Source: an uncultured Clostridia bacterium (lineage in GTDB: Bacteria > Bacillota > Clostridia > Oscillospirales > CAG-272). From it: a stretch of 54,397 bases of DNA. Shown one piece after another: positions 31,601-36,694 of the stretch (positions are counted from its first letter, which is position 1; each line of letters opens with the position of its first letter). Made by a program: the position numbers and the translations under genes. The notes beneath the pieces are model-generated. The model searched no databases. It was not told the origin of the DNA and was given only the letters and a program-made list of their open reading frames with translations. The stretch is taken from contig CAMYUQ010000005.1 in assembly GCA_947302045.1 (NCBI GenBank), positions 1-54,397 on the forward strand, given 5' to 3'.

Positions 31601-31745
31601 AGAGGGCTTTCGGATTTTGAAGGCGGCTCGCGATCGGGTTGCGAAAAAGAACAAAAAGAAAGCATTACTCCTGGATGCAGATTCGCTGGCCGTTGCAACT
31701 GCCCCAACCGGCGTTATTGAAATTTATCTCAATCAGAAAAAATAA
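25656..31745 (+). CDS. Giant membrane protein: degenerate SF2-helicase-like region, zinc site and transglutaminase-like domain
   Basis: 2029 aa, GTG start at 25656 overlapping the previous stop. About five membrane helices lie in residues 1-330, interrupted by a Lys/Glu-rich insert (about 135-230). Residues about 400-1180 read like an SF2 helicase of the DUF1998-associated type: VFIATPKDF, a DEAD-box position reading IFINVD (523-528), SAT at 568-570 and RVLTPS; but the Walker A position is GVPFHSEFGEY (423-433) without GKT, so it should not bind ATP normally. Four cysteines (1210, 1213, 1232, 1235) form a LIM/ribbon-like zinc site. Residues about 1415-1670 are Asp-, Glu/Pro- and Lys-rich linker. 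The C-terminal transglutaminase-like domain has Cys1817 (VVCAGYA), His1849 (CHAFNIV) and Asp1864 (YYVDPTWGD) in family order and spacing. It could be a protease, cross-linker or inactive binder. Confidence 0.75.
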   Translation: MIIALKIIIMLAVLLLLAYPMLPFKSKANKFLNIYGSRYEYPHNKKNIFFVLLAVVEFVVLTVLARFLNWISTSVKSIPFLGTLIAKIDFPSQFDFILFAIRLVVINAIIIYAFMILKKLLKFWFTDRIFGFSAERKKNRRAMKEAKREAKRKKKEQRKAAKESKKKKKAGSNDDPEKKEEPEKSSDKKKKERIGEFLDKDDDAKDDSEGKTDDSSKSSDETQKKGEHSWLYRTIVGLFFQSPEYLKARPWLVRAEIVLQYFIYLTEALYLIFILTSLTAVFFPLPSFFYTLLLSGFRIADWYLYPFISIIFLQEICYTLHTVIKPGTEDEESSAEKQSEKKTDAKLRALQKLLKKRFDKDHCLRYYPDVGCEEEPPYVCTSKEYSSALDFISRYMQKTSGRTVQSYIKILDTLFADEHVYVGVPFHSEFGEYVLAYTYTRLLSGSRVIFITSNETDAECLKKFVRDRLTAITGSNDECTWRVYTADERLDQADVFIATPKDFKDDNVVEHYPGFFEEVCNAIFINVDNVIAQESYLCCVMASRLMKSSGNRVRYLFISDYQLYGFASATLPRFFGIEKVLNMSHATQSESVSYTLWNRESIGGRIYNKGGHKLVNLESIIAELAYQHGVDGIRVLTPSVIEHAEKKILQAHHVEINDLYKQIPEVNYMIYADEYFNLAASLFACTRFRGHKKSIAHIISRPYMLRDFFISKASHEDYINRASFIQPRMIEHANQQKLSLLRIFCDLTTDGGLDLDVFRNRMQDVIQLAKKRNDDPPCEFCASLLQQRTGSLSTEQLAAYLIAGLCDGEKVPVNKSEGLKAKDYYLITNSSERMDSFTRTRTISFKRTKDVLDRVFACNTRVELRLNDEIIGILPFTFPKRVPLEYMVGMSIVYRNTEYEIEQISYGEDNAQDSSDGNENCTIFLRSENITFKNCLDTVFLRRYEIESAEPFGIPGVRQNSTANLSEIKVQRLKMNFTGKTYGFYSLMSDRQTLDFYKGVEGNSNLDPKLVEENARSLTNYRGKALLLTLTSLKDCTDGMRLLLAAVFNEFIRTTFPNAYRCISVCPILAEPIPYNDTEKPATPEEQIRALYPYLCNPVDPFIETDAKRVQLLIINDCTEDVGILDWFFDPVARYMQEWLVYIQSYLHWLAAFPEKKHYIYFGGEKLPECYDLEGCLTLLEGLNQIFSDEGKQDYDTANDDPVEEKEKLCSFCHHHMESGRFETFNKNRYICADCYDVVSEVSEAETIMEDVLKYLNEKYNGIVAHGEQIVLDDPYDLQADQVLSEYYYWVDSENRVLHLETDSPINNATVSILRGLISFWQHDNNLQISAAPGQLYYEELKYLRGIGEEESADWIYKNLPDDLRASVDSIANFIEKGVLEINGMVVEENDETPEELRTSFLFLRKIAEILDKVENDTDDDSGDDADEKYSDKLYDPDKTPRFWKRYLRGEHADGTEEERPEGDDPDGGDDPDGGDSLDGDDNLDVKDPFEESPDKEDGFEMTDNISPNQAYDFHCSTIFYANAPLNEDSEKDPEEDPLEKDPLDENPLDEEPLDEEPLDEEPSEEETAEKDPAKEKPVEEKPLNEEPVGGNESPKDKKKREKQEKQAEKERKKREERERKEQEKREKKEKKGKKDKATDKKLSERARRKEGKKREKKEREEEAKNPKIRLYNELVRHVKTYSEEPIEYDSSLNDAELDRICAYVMCDYPEFFWLSGARWDGTHFSPSFRCKNINGKLDLKQVKRKCKEIKLGAKHFTRGISRRTPPYKAFLTIYRRLILTLDYDSVNLATNVSARMDQDDILRSLHSALVSHKVVCAGYAVAMQYLMHCIGLPCAYVISESRSDGSCHAFNIVKIGKFCYYVDPTWGDSSNVLHNRDKDVIHYGYCCVPYREFIRAGKDEVLFHVPNKRLYPTLEELKSTAHEYHRYFKYFMNRMDEQELVRIIAEQTLRYDKKEMGKFILSIRFADEALAKCAGQRMLSQEGFRILKAARDRVAKKNKKKALLLDADSLAVATAPTGVIEIYLNQKK
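30254..30351 (+). repeat. 15-bp tandem repeat coding for Asp/Glu-Pro-Leu units
   Basis: In-frame repeats encoding PLDEE-type pentapeptides (EEPLDEEPLDEEP) in the linker before the transglutaminase-like domain. Copies differ by few bases. Such repeats change length easily and would alter the reach of the C-terminal domain. Confidence 0.8.
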
Positions 31746-31761
31746 TTTCTGACGCCATATT

Positions 31762-31801
31762 AAAAAGCCGCAAAACACGGTTTCGTGCTTTGCGGCTTTT
31801 T
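31762..31801. terminator. Terminator between the tubulin operon and glgB (bidirectional)
   Basis: AAAAAGCCGCAAAACAC, 5-nt loop, GTGCTTTGCGGCTTTTT. T runs on both strands, so it can end both the plus-strand operon and the convergent branching-enzyme gene. Confidence 0.88.
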
Positions 31802-31819
31802 CTCTGAACCGACGGTCTT

Positions 31820-33799
31820 TCACTTACTCTTCGGTTTTAAGATCATGCAGGTTCTTGCAGGCAGATAGAGTTTCAGGTAGTTCCCTTTCATGCCCGGGAC
31901 AAATGCGCTCACTGTCTCGCGCCGGATCCTGCCTGCTCCGCCGTATCGGTAATCATCGCTTGTGAAGAGTATCTCGTGATCCTCTCCGCGGCTGACCGGA
32001 ATCGCGTAATCGCGGTAGTCGCGATCAGGTGAAAAATTGAAGACGAACACAAGTCCTCCTCGCTCAAACGCGATGATTTTATCGTCCTCATGGATCCATT
32101 TCAGCTCCGGATAATCCTCTTCCAGAATGCGGTAATATGCGGCGGTATGGATCATATCGAAATCGAAGTTGTAAAGGTACTGATATTTCAGTTCGTCGTT
32201 ATAGAGCAGAGACCACTGCCGTTTGCAATATTTGAAACTGTTGCCGTTGCCGGGACGCGGAAAGTCAATCCATTCGGGATGACCGAATTCGTTGCCCATG
32301 AACGCCAGATAGCCGTTGCCGCCCGCACCGAGCGTCAGAAGCCGGATCAGTTTGTGCAGTGCCATCGCCCGATCGATGACCGGCGTATGACAATCTTTTC
32401 GCATCTCGGTATACATTGCCGCGTCCGCGAGCCGGAACATGACCGTCTTGTCGCCGACGAGTGCCTGATCGTGGCTCTCAACGTACGCGATGGTGGGCGC
32501 GTTCCGGTTGGTCAGCTCATACCAGATCGCACCGAGGTTCCAGTCCTCGTCCCGCTGTTCCTTGATCAGTTTGATCCAAAGATCGGGCAGTCCCATGCCG
32601 AGTCGATAGTCGAATCCGATGCCGCCGTCCCTGATCTTCTCGCACATCCCCGGCATTCCGCTCATATCCTCGGCAACCGTCACAGCGTGCGGGCTGACCT
32701 CCCGGATCAGCTCGTTCGCCAGTTGCAGATAGGTCACCGCCTCCACGTCGGTATTCATGGAAAAATACATCCCGAGGTTGGAGAAGCTCTCCCCCAGCCC
32801 GTGGTTATGATAGAGCATCGAGGTCACGCCGTCGAAGCGGAACCCGTCGAAGTGGTATTCTTCGAGCCAGTATTTCAGGTTGCTGAGCAGAAAATGCAGG
32901 ACTTCGGGCTTGTCGTAGTCAAACAGTTTCGTCCCCCACGCCGGGTGATTTCCCTCTTCGCCCTGATGGAAAAACTGATAATCGGTCCCGTCAAAGAGGT
33001 TGATCCCTTCGAGCGTGTTCCCAACCGCGTGGGAATGCACCACGTCGAGGAACACCCGAAGCCCCATGCCGTGCGCTTTGTTGACCAGATATTTCAGCTC
33101 CTCCGGGTATCCGAACCGGCTCGTCGGAGCGTAAAAGTTACTCACCTGATAGCCGAAAGAGCCGTAGTACGGATGCTCCATGACCGCCATGAGCTGAACG
33201 GTGTTATACCCCAATTCGGCAATATGCGGCAGAATGTTGTCGGCAAACTCCCGATAGGTGGAAATCTTTTCCTCCTCGCTCGACATTCCGATATGCACTT
33301 CGTAAATATAGGGCGGCTCGTCCCCCGAAAATTCCGCGTCGGTCCAGGGGTATGGCTCGTCCTCCCACACCTCGCAGCACCAGCTCTGGGTTTTCCAGTC
33401 CTGCGTGGCGCGTCTGGCATACAGAGGGATGTGCTGCGTCAGGTTTCCGTCCTTTTCCACGATCGTCATCACGCGGCTTCCCTTTTGCAGAGTGTCTCCC
33501 GGCAAAAAAAGCTCCCATCCGCCACGGTCGATCCGCGTCATCGGCGTTGCAGTCCAGTTCCAACCGTTGAAATCCCCGGTCAGGTAGAGCCGATCCGCCG
33601 CCGGCGCCCATTCGCGATATACCCAACCCTCCGGCAGGCGGTGGAATCCGTAATATTTGTGTGCGTTTGCAAACTCTTTCAGACTGCCGCAGGACTGCAA
33701 AAGTTGTTTCTTTTTGCGCGAATACCGCTCCATGCGCAGTTTGATATCGGCTTCATAGGGGCGCAATTCGGGGTGCTTTTTCAAAATGCGATACATCAT
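31820..33799 (-). CDS. glgB: 1,4-alpha-glucan branching enzyme (GH13_8-like)
   Basis: Forms alpha-1,6 branches in glycogen. 659 aa from ATG 33799, preceded by AGAGGAGAGG; an upstream in-frame start would add 13 residues without a ribosome site. An N-terminal CBM48 (YLTGDFNGWNWTATPM, about 80-95) is followed by the GH13 barrel: DVVHSHAVGN, GFRFDGVTSM with the nucleophile Asp, TVAEDMSGMP with the acid/base Glu, and YVESHDQALVGDKT with the third Asp. The ESHDQALVGDKT and EDMSGMP forms match the subfamily that includes eukaryotic branching enzymes rather than the enterobacterial type. No other glycogen gene adjoins it. The first 573 coding bases and the promoter are duplicated at 35046-35733. Confidence 0.95.
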   Translation of the reverse strand: MMYRILKKHPELRPYEADIKLRMERYSRKKKQLLQSCGSLKEFANAHKYYGFHRLPEGWVYREWAPAADRLYLTGDFNGWNWTATPMTRIDRGGWELFLPGDTLQKGSRVMTIVEKDGNLTQHIPLYARRATQDWKTQSWCCEVWEDEPYPWTDAEFSGDEPPYIYEVHIGMSSEEEKISTYREFADNILPHIAELGYNTVQLMAVMEHPYYGSFGYQVSNFYAPTSRFGYPEELKYLVNKAHGMGLRVFLDVVHSHAVGNTLEGINLFDGTDYQFFHQGEEGNHPAWGTKLFDYDKPEVLHFLLSNLKYWLEEYHFDGFRFDGVTSMLYHNHGLGESFSNLGMYFSMNTDVEAVTYLQLANELIREVSPHAVTVAEDMSGMPGMCEKIRDGGIGFDYRLGMGLPDLWIKLIKEQRDEDWNLGAIWYELTNRNAPTIAYVESHDQALVGDKTVMFRLADAAMYTEMRKDCHTPVIDRAMALHKLIRLLTLGAGGNGYLAFMGNEFGHPEWIDFPRPGNGNSFKYCKRQWSLLYNDELKYQYLYNFDFDMIHTAAYYRILEEDYPELKWIHEDDKIIAFERGGLVFVFNFSPDRDYRDYAIPVSRGEDHEILFTSDDYRYGGAGRIRRETVSAFVPGMKGNYLKLYLPARTCMILKPKSK

Positions 33800-33914
33800 G
33801 ATCCTCTCCTCTGTTCCGATCTGTAAGGGATCGCGCAAAGCGCATATCTTGTATGATTCTTCCCCAAAATCGAAGATCTATGGATAGTTTACCATAGTTT
33901 CCGCTTTTTGTCAA
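33227..33914. repeat. Direct repeat, copy 1 (5' part and promoter of glgB)
   Basis: 688 bp that recur at 35046-35733 with a constant offset of 1819. I compared the lines by eye and found no difference. The right boundary falls exactly after the -35 hexamer of glgB. Confidence 0.93.
33886..33914 (-). promoter_or_regulatory. Promoter of glgB
   Basis: Minus strand TTGACA (33909-33914), 17 bp, TAAACT (33886-33891). The leader to the ATG at 33799 is about 80 nt. Confidence 0.7.
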
Positions 33915-34000
33915 TAGATTGGGTAGCGCGGACGGGAATCTGTGGTATTTCGCCTGCGGCGAATATCTTTGCGTCGCGCAGGACACCGTGCCTGCTCCGC

Positions 34001-34043
34001 AAGATGCGCACCCGGCTTGCTTTGCAAGCCGGGTGCGCATCTT
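34001..34043. repeat. Perfect 20-bp inverted repeat, 3-nt loop
   Basis: AAGATGCGCACCCGGCTTGC, TTT, and its exact reverse complement. It is not followed by a T run. Confidence 0.9.
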
Positions 34044-34055
34044 GGGTCATCTGCT

Positions 34056-34095
34056 CCAATAGAGCAGGCCGCCTTTCGGCGGTCTTCTCTATTGG
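34056..34095. repeat. Imperfect inverted repeat
   Basis: CCAATAGAG at one end and CTCTATTGG at the other, with an inner GCCGCC-TTTC-GGCGGT stem. Part of the hairpin cluster upstream of the duplicated segment. Confidence 0.8.
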
Positions 34096-34160
34096 ATATT
34101 AGGGCGAAAATGCTACGCTTATCTCCCCTGCATATAAAATGCGGATTTTCAAAGAATGGT

Positions 34161-34844
34161 TTAATCTGCCTTCTTTACAATACCGGTATTTAAAAACTCT
34201 ACAAAGTCAAAATCATTTAAATATCTTTTCTTTGAAAATCCTTTGCGTGTGTATGTCAATATTTTCCCAGAAAAATACTTTTCATCATACAGTTTAACCT
34301 TAAAAATGCTTTCATCATTCGATGAACATCTTTCCCCCGTTATCAACACTTTGTTCTTATATTTTAAATTTAAAAATCTGTCAAGTAATTCTTTGTCGGG
34401 ACCATGTTCTGATGCAATTTCCCATATTATGAAAATATTGCCAAAATCAATTCTTTGTTTTCTTTCTTCCCACTTCACTAACGCTTCATCAAAAGTTTTA
34501 TAGTGCATAAAAAACAATTTGATGGTTGAGTCATGATATGTCAATTCTCCAACAGGATACCTGCATTCGTCATATTGAATTTCCTTCGGCGTTGCTTTTA
34601 AAAAGCCCTCCATGTTTTCACAAAACAGAAGGAATTCGTCCGGACGGAACATCAAATTAATGGTCGGTGAATCAAATTTCAATCCTAAATCATGATAAAT
34701 AATTCCGCCAATACAGTTTGAAGAAATAATGCTTGGATTTGCATTTTTTAATTTTTTACTTATTTTTTTGTTATAACGAGCTACCCTAAAATTATGTATC
34801 AATTCTATCCGAGTCGCAATAATTTGCTGGATTCTCTTTAACAT
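34161..34844 (-). CDS. DUF1919 family protein (exopolysaccharide-associated)
   Basis: 227 aa. The core ISSNCIGGIIYHDLGLKFDS followed by PTINLMFRPDEFLLF is the DUF1919 signature. Later come YPVGELTYHDSTIKLFF and a C-terminal GNIFIIWEIASEHG segment. Members usually sit in capsule or exopolysaccharide clusters; activity is not known to me. Here it stands alone, is much more AT-rich than its neighbours and lies exactly between the two copies of the 688-bp glgB repeat, so it was probably brought in from elsewhere. ATG 34844 follows AAAGGAG and GGAGA. No membrane segment or signal peptide is visible. Confidence 0.85.
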   Translation of the reverse strand: MLKRIQQIIATRIELIHNFRVARYNKKISKKLKNANPSIISSNCIGGIIYHDLGLKFDSPTINLMFRPDEFLLFCENMEGFLKATPKEIQYDECRYPVGELTYHDSTIKLFFMHYKTFDEALVKWEERKQRIDFGNIFIIWEIASEHGPDKELLDRFLNLKYKNKVLITGERCSSNDESIFKVKLYDEKYFSGKILTYTRKGFSKKRYLNDFDFVEFLNTGIVKKAD

Positions 34845-34959
34845 TCTCCGGCTCCTTTTTTATTTACTGAATTGATTGACAATAATATAATACCATTTTT
34901 GAAGTTTTATGTCAATCTTTTTTTGCTTTTTTACCGTAGTATCACCGTTTCTTTTAAAA

Positions 34960-34981
34960 CAGATGACGGGAATTTGAACCC
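34960..34981 (-). other. tRNA T-arm-like fragment
   Basis: The minus strand reads GGGTTCAAATTCCCGTCATCTG, close to the T-arm and acceptor end of the tRNA-Gly at 36533-36606, differing only by AA for G in the T loop. No cloverleaf is present, so it is a remnant or chance match. Confidence 0.4.
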
Positions 34982-35042
34982 ACATGCGCGCGGTTCTTCA
35001 TCTTCTCGCCGCAGAACATCTGCGCGCATCGTTCATTTTGCC

Positions 35043-35618
35043 TTACGGCAGAATGTTGTCGGCAAACTCCCGATAGGTGGAAATCTTTTCCTCCTCGCTC
35101 GACATTCCGATATGCACTTCGTAAATATAGGGCGGCTCGTCCCCCGAAAATTCCGCGTCGGTCCAGGGGTATGGCTCGTCCTCCCACACCTCGCAGCACC
35201 AGCTCTGGGTTTTCCAGTCCTGCGTGGCGCGTCTGGCATACAGAGGGATGTGCTGCGTCAGGTTTCCGTCCTTTTCCACGATCGTCATCACGCGGCTTCC
35301 CTTTTGCAGAGTGTCTCCCGGCAAAAAAAGCTCCCATCCGCCACGGTCGATCCGCGTCATCGGCGTTGCAGTCCAGTTCCAACCGTTGAAATCCCCGGTC
35401 AGGTAGAGCCGATCCGCCGCCGGCGCCCATTCGCGATATACCCAACCCTCCGGCAGGCGGTGGAATCCGTAATATTTGTGTGCGTTTGCAAACTCTTTCA
35501 GACTGCCGCAGGACTGCAAAAGTTGTTTCTTTTTGCGCGAATACCGCTCCATGCGCAGTTTGATATCGGCTTCATAGGGGCGCAATTCGGGGTGCTTTTT
35601 CAAAATGCGATACATCAT
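35043..35618 (-). pseudogene. Truncated duplicate of glgB (N-terminal 190 codons)
   Basis: Exact copy of the first 573 coding bases of glgB; the reading frame then meets TAA at once (ILP-stop), giving a possible 191-aa product. It keeps the ribosome site and the full TTGACA-17-TAAACT promoter, so it may be expressed. The product would hold the CBM48 glycogen-binding domain but none of the catalytic barrel, so it cannot branch glucans. It could be a simple pseudogene or a free glycogen-binding protein. Lack of any divergence from glgB says the event is recent, unless it is an assembly error. Confidence 0.88.
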
Positions 35619-35733
35619 GATCCTCTCCTCTGTTCCGATCTGTAAGGGATCGCGCAAAGCGCATATCTTGTATGATTCTTCCCCAAAATCGAAGATCTAT
35701 GGATAGTTTACCATAGTTTCCGCTTTTTGTCAA
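35046..35733. repeat. Direct repeat, copy 2
   Basis: Second copy of 33227-33914 in the same orientation. Flanks differ on both sides: on the left the glgB frame is lost, on the right the base after TGTCAA is C instead of T. Confidence 0.93.
35705..35733 (-). promoter_or_regulatory. Duplicated glgB promoter
   Basis: Same TTGACA-17-TAAACT as at 33886-33914, carried with the duplicated segment. Confidence 0.65.
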
Positions 35734-35930
35734 CAAAATTGAGAAATGAAAGTTTTGATTTCGCATTTCGACCTCCGAAAGGATTGCACGGGACGGTTTT
35801 TTCAGATTTCATATGTTATCATCCTCGTTCTCTCGACAATTCCATATTTTACCTATTTTTTTGTCTAAAATTCACATATTTTTGTATAACTCTACAAAAA
35901 AAAAAAAAAAAAAAAAAAATATATTTTTTG
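35734..35930. other. AT-rich spacer without genes
   Basis: Lies between the duplicated glgB promoter and the promoter of the small gene at 35996. Apart from the A tract at 35896-35919 I see nothing definite. Confidence 0.6.
35896..35919. repeat. Homopolymer A24
   Basis: An unbroken run of 24 A ending 11 bp before the -35 box of the next gene, the position of a UP element. Confidence 0.95.
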
Positions 35931-35959
35931 TTGACATTGACGATTTTTTGTGATAAAAT
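35931..35959 (+). promoter_or_regulatory. Strong promoter of the small gene at 35996
   Basis: Perfect TTGACA (35931-35936), 17 bp, TAAAAT (35954-35959), directly after the A24 tract. Confidence 0.8.
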
Positions 35960-35995
35960 ATGGATACAATTTTTTAATCCCCCGGAGGTAGCCCT

Positions 35996-36337
35996 ATGAA
36001 GATTTCTAAGCCCGAAATTGAAGTTGTCCGTTTTGCAAACGAAGATGTCATTGCAACAAGTTTGTATTACATGTCCTCTGCCGATTATAATGCGGCTAAA
36101 GGAACAAGTTACACCGATCCTTACGTTATATTTAACGGCTCGATGACTCCCGCAGGCGATGGCGTTTGGAAGGTTCCGGATCCCTACGCTGTGACAGCAG
36201 TAGAAGATCTTGGTTTAATAACCGGTATACCGGAGATTGGGTTCCCTGGAAAGGGAGATATCTCCTATGAGGCTTATTACAAGGACGGCGATTTTTACAC
36301 GAACGGTGTAACCTATAAAGAGAGTATCGGTCAATAA
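35996..36337 (+). CDS. 113-aa orphan protein, unknown function
   Basis: Starts MKISKPEIEVVRFANEDVIA, a start that recurs in short Clostridial proteins of unknown role (from memory). The rest is acidic, rich in Tyr, Gly and Asp (DPYVIFNGSM, GDISYEAYYKDGDFYTNGVT), with no signal peptide, membrane helix or cysteines. It has an exemplary expression setup: TTGACA-17-TAAAAT, GGAGG seven bases before the ATG, and its own terminator. Gene alone, no operon partner. It might be a small structural or secreted cargo protein; I cannot assign a function. Confidence 0.8.
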   Translation: MKISKPEIEVVRFANEDVIATSLYYMSSADYNAAKGTSYTDPYVIFNGSMTPAGDGVWKVPDPYAVTAVEDLGLITGIPEIGFPGKGDISYEAYYKDGDFYTNGVTYKESIGQ

Positions 36338-36370
36338 TCGCCTTTGATATCGTTGACAACACTTCAATCA

Positions 36371-36412
36371 GAAAAAGAATGCAGACCGCATAAAAGGTCT
36401 GCATTCTTTTTC
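36371..36412. terminator. Terminator of the 113-aa gene
   Basis: GAAAAAGAATGCAGACC, 8-nt loop, GGTCTGCATTCTTTTTC: a 17-bp perfect stem with T-rich end. Confidence 0.85.
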
Positions 36413-36478
36413 TTTGCCTTGCGGCAAAATGAGCGGGTTCGATTGGGCGGGGACCGCAAAGTTTTTTTGCGGAACCAC

Positions 36479-36507
36479 TTGACAGGTTCATGATTTTGTA
36501 GTATAAT
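36479..36507 (+). promoter_or_regulatory. Promoter of tRNA-Gly
   Basis: Perfect TTGACA and TATAAT with a 17-bp spacer, 26 bp before the tRNA. Confidence 0.88.
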
Positions 36508-36532
36508 AATGGAGCTTTGAAAGAAAGCGTTT

Positions 36533-36606
36533 GCAGATGTAGCTCAATGGCAGAGCGTCCGCTTCCCAAGCCGAAAGCGCGGGTTCGATTCCCGTCATCT
36601 GCTCCA
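36533..36606 (+). tRNA. tRNA-Gly (anticodon CCC)
   Basis: Cloverleaf: acceptor GCAGATG/CATCTGC perfect, D arm GCTC-AATGGCA-GAGC, anticodon loop TTCCCAA giving CCC, T arm GCGGGTTCGATTCCCGT, CCA encoded. The anticodon stem TCCGC/GCCGA has one C-C mismatch in the middle, which is odd. It reads GGG codons and is followed by a strong terminator. Confidence 0.9.
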
Positions 36607-36653
36607 AAAAGTTGCCCCGCATTGCCAATCGGCAATGCGGGGCAACTTTTTGG
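36607..36653. terminator. Terminator of tRNA-Gly, shared with the convergent gene
   Basis: AAAAGTTGCCCCGCATTGCC, loop AATC, exact reverse complement ending in TTTTT. Works for both strands. Confidence 0.9.
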
Positions 36654-36694
36654 AATCGGTGAACTTATTGATCGACGGAAGCCGCGTTGCTTTC

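Larger units (their letters stand above)
33915..34160. other. Gene-free hairpin cluster
   Basis: No coding region seen. Contains short GC-rich palindromes (CGCCTGCGGCG, the perfect 20-bp inverted repeat at 34001-34043, another at 34056-34095) and a 14-base match to the 3' end of tRNA-Gly (34046-34059). The composition and hairpin style resemble 51620-51990. Confidence 0.6.

Noticed and set aside
32090..33826. A 578-codon plus-strand frame over the branching enzyme
   Set aside because: Antisense shadow of glgB, whose catalytic motifs are all on the minus strand.
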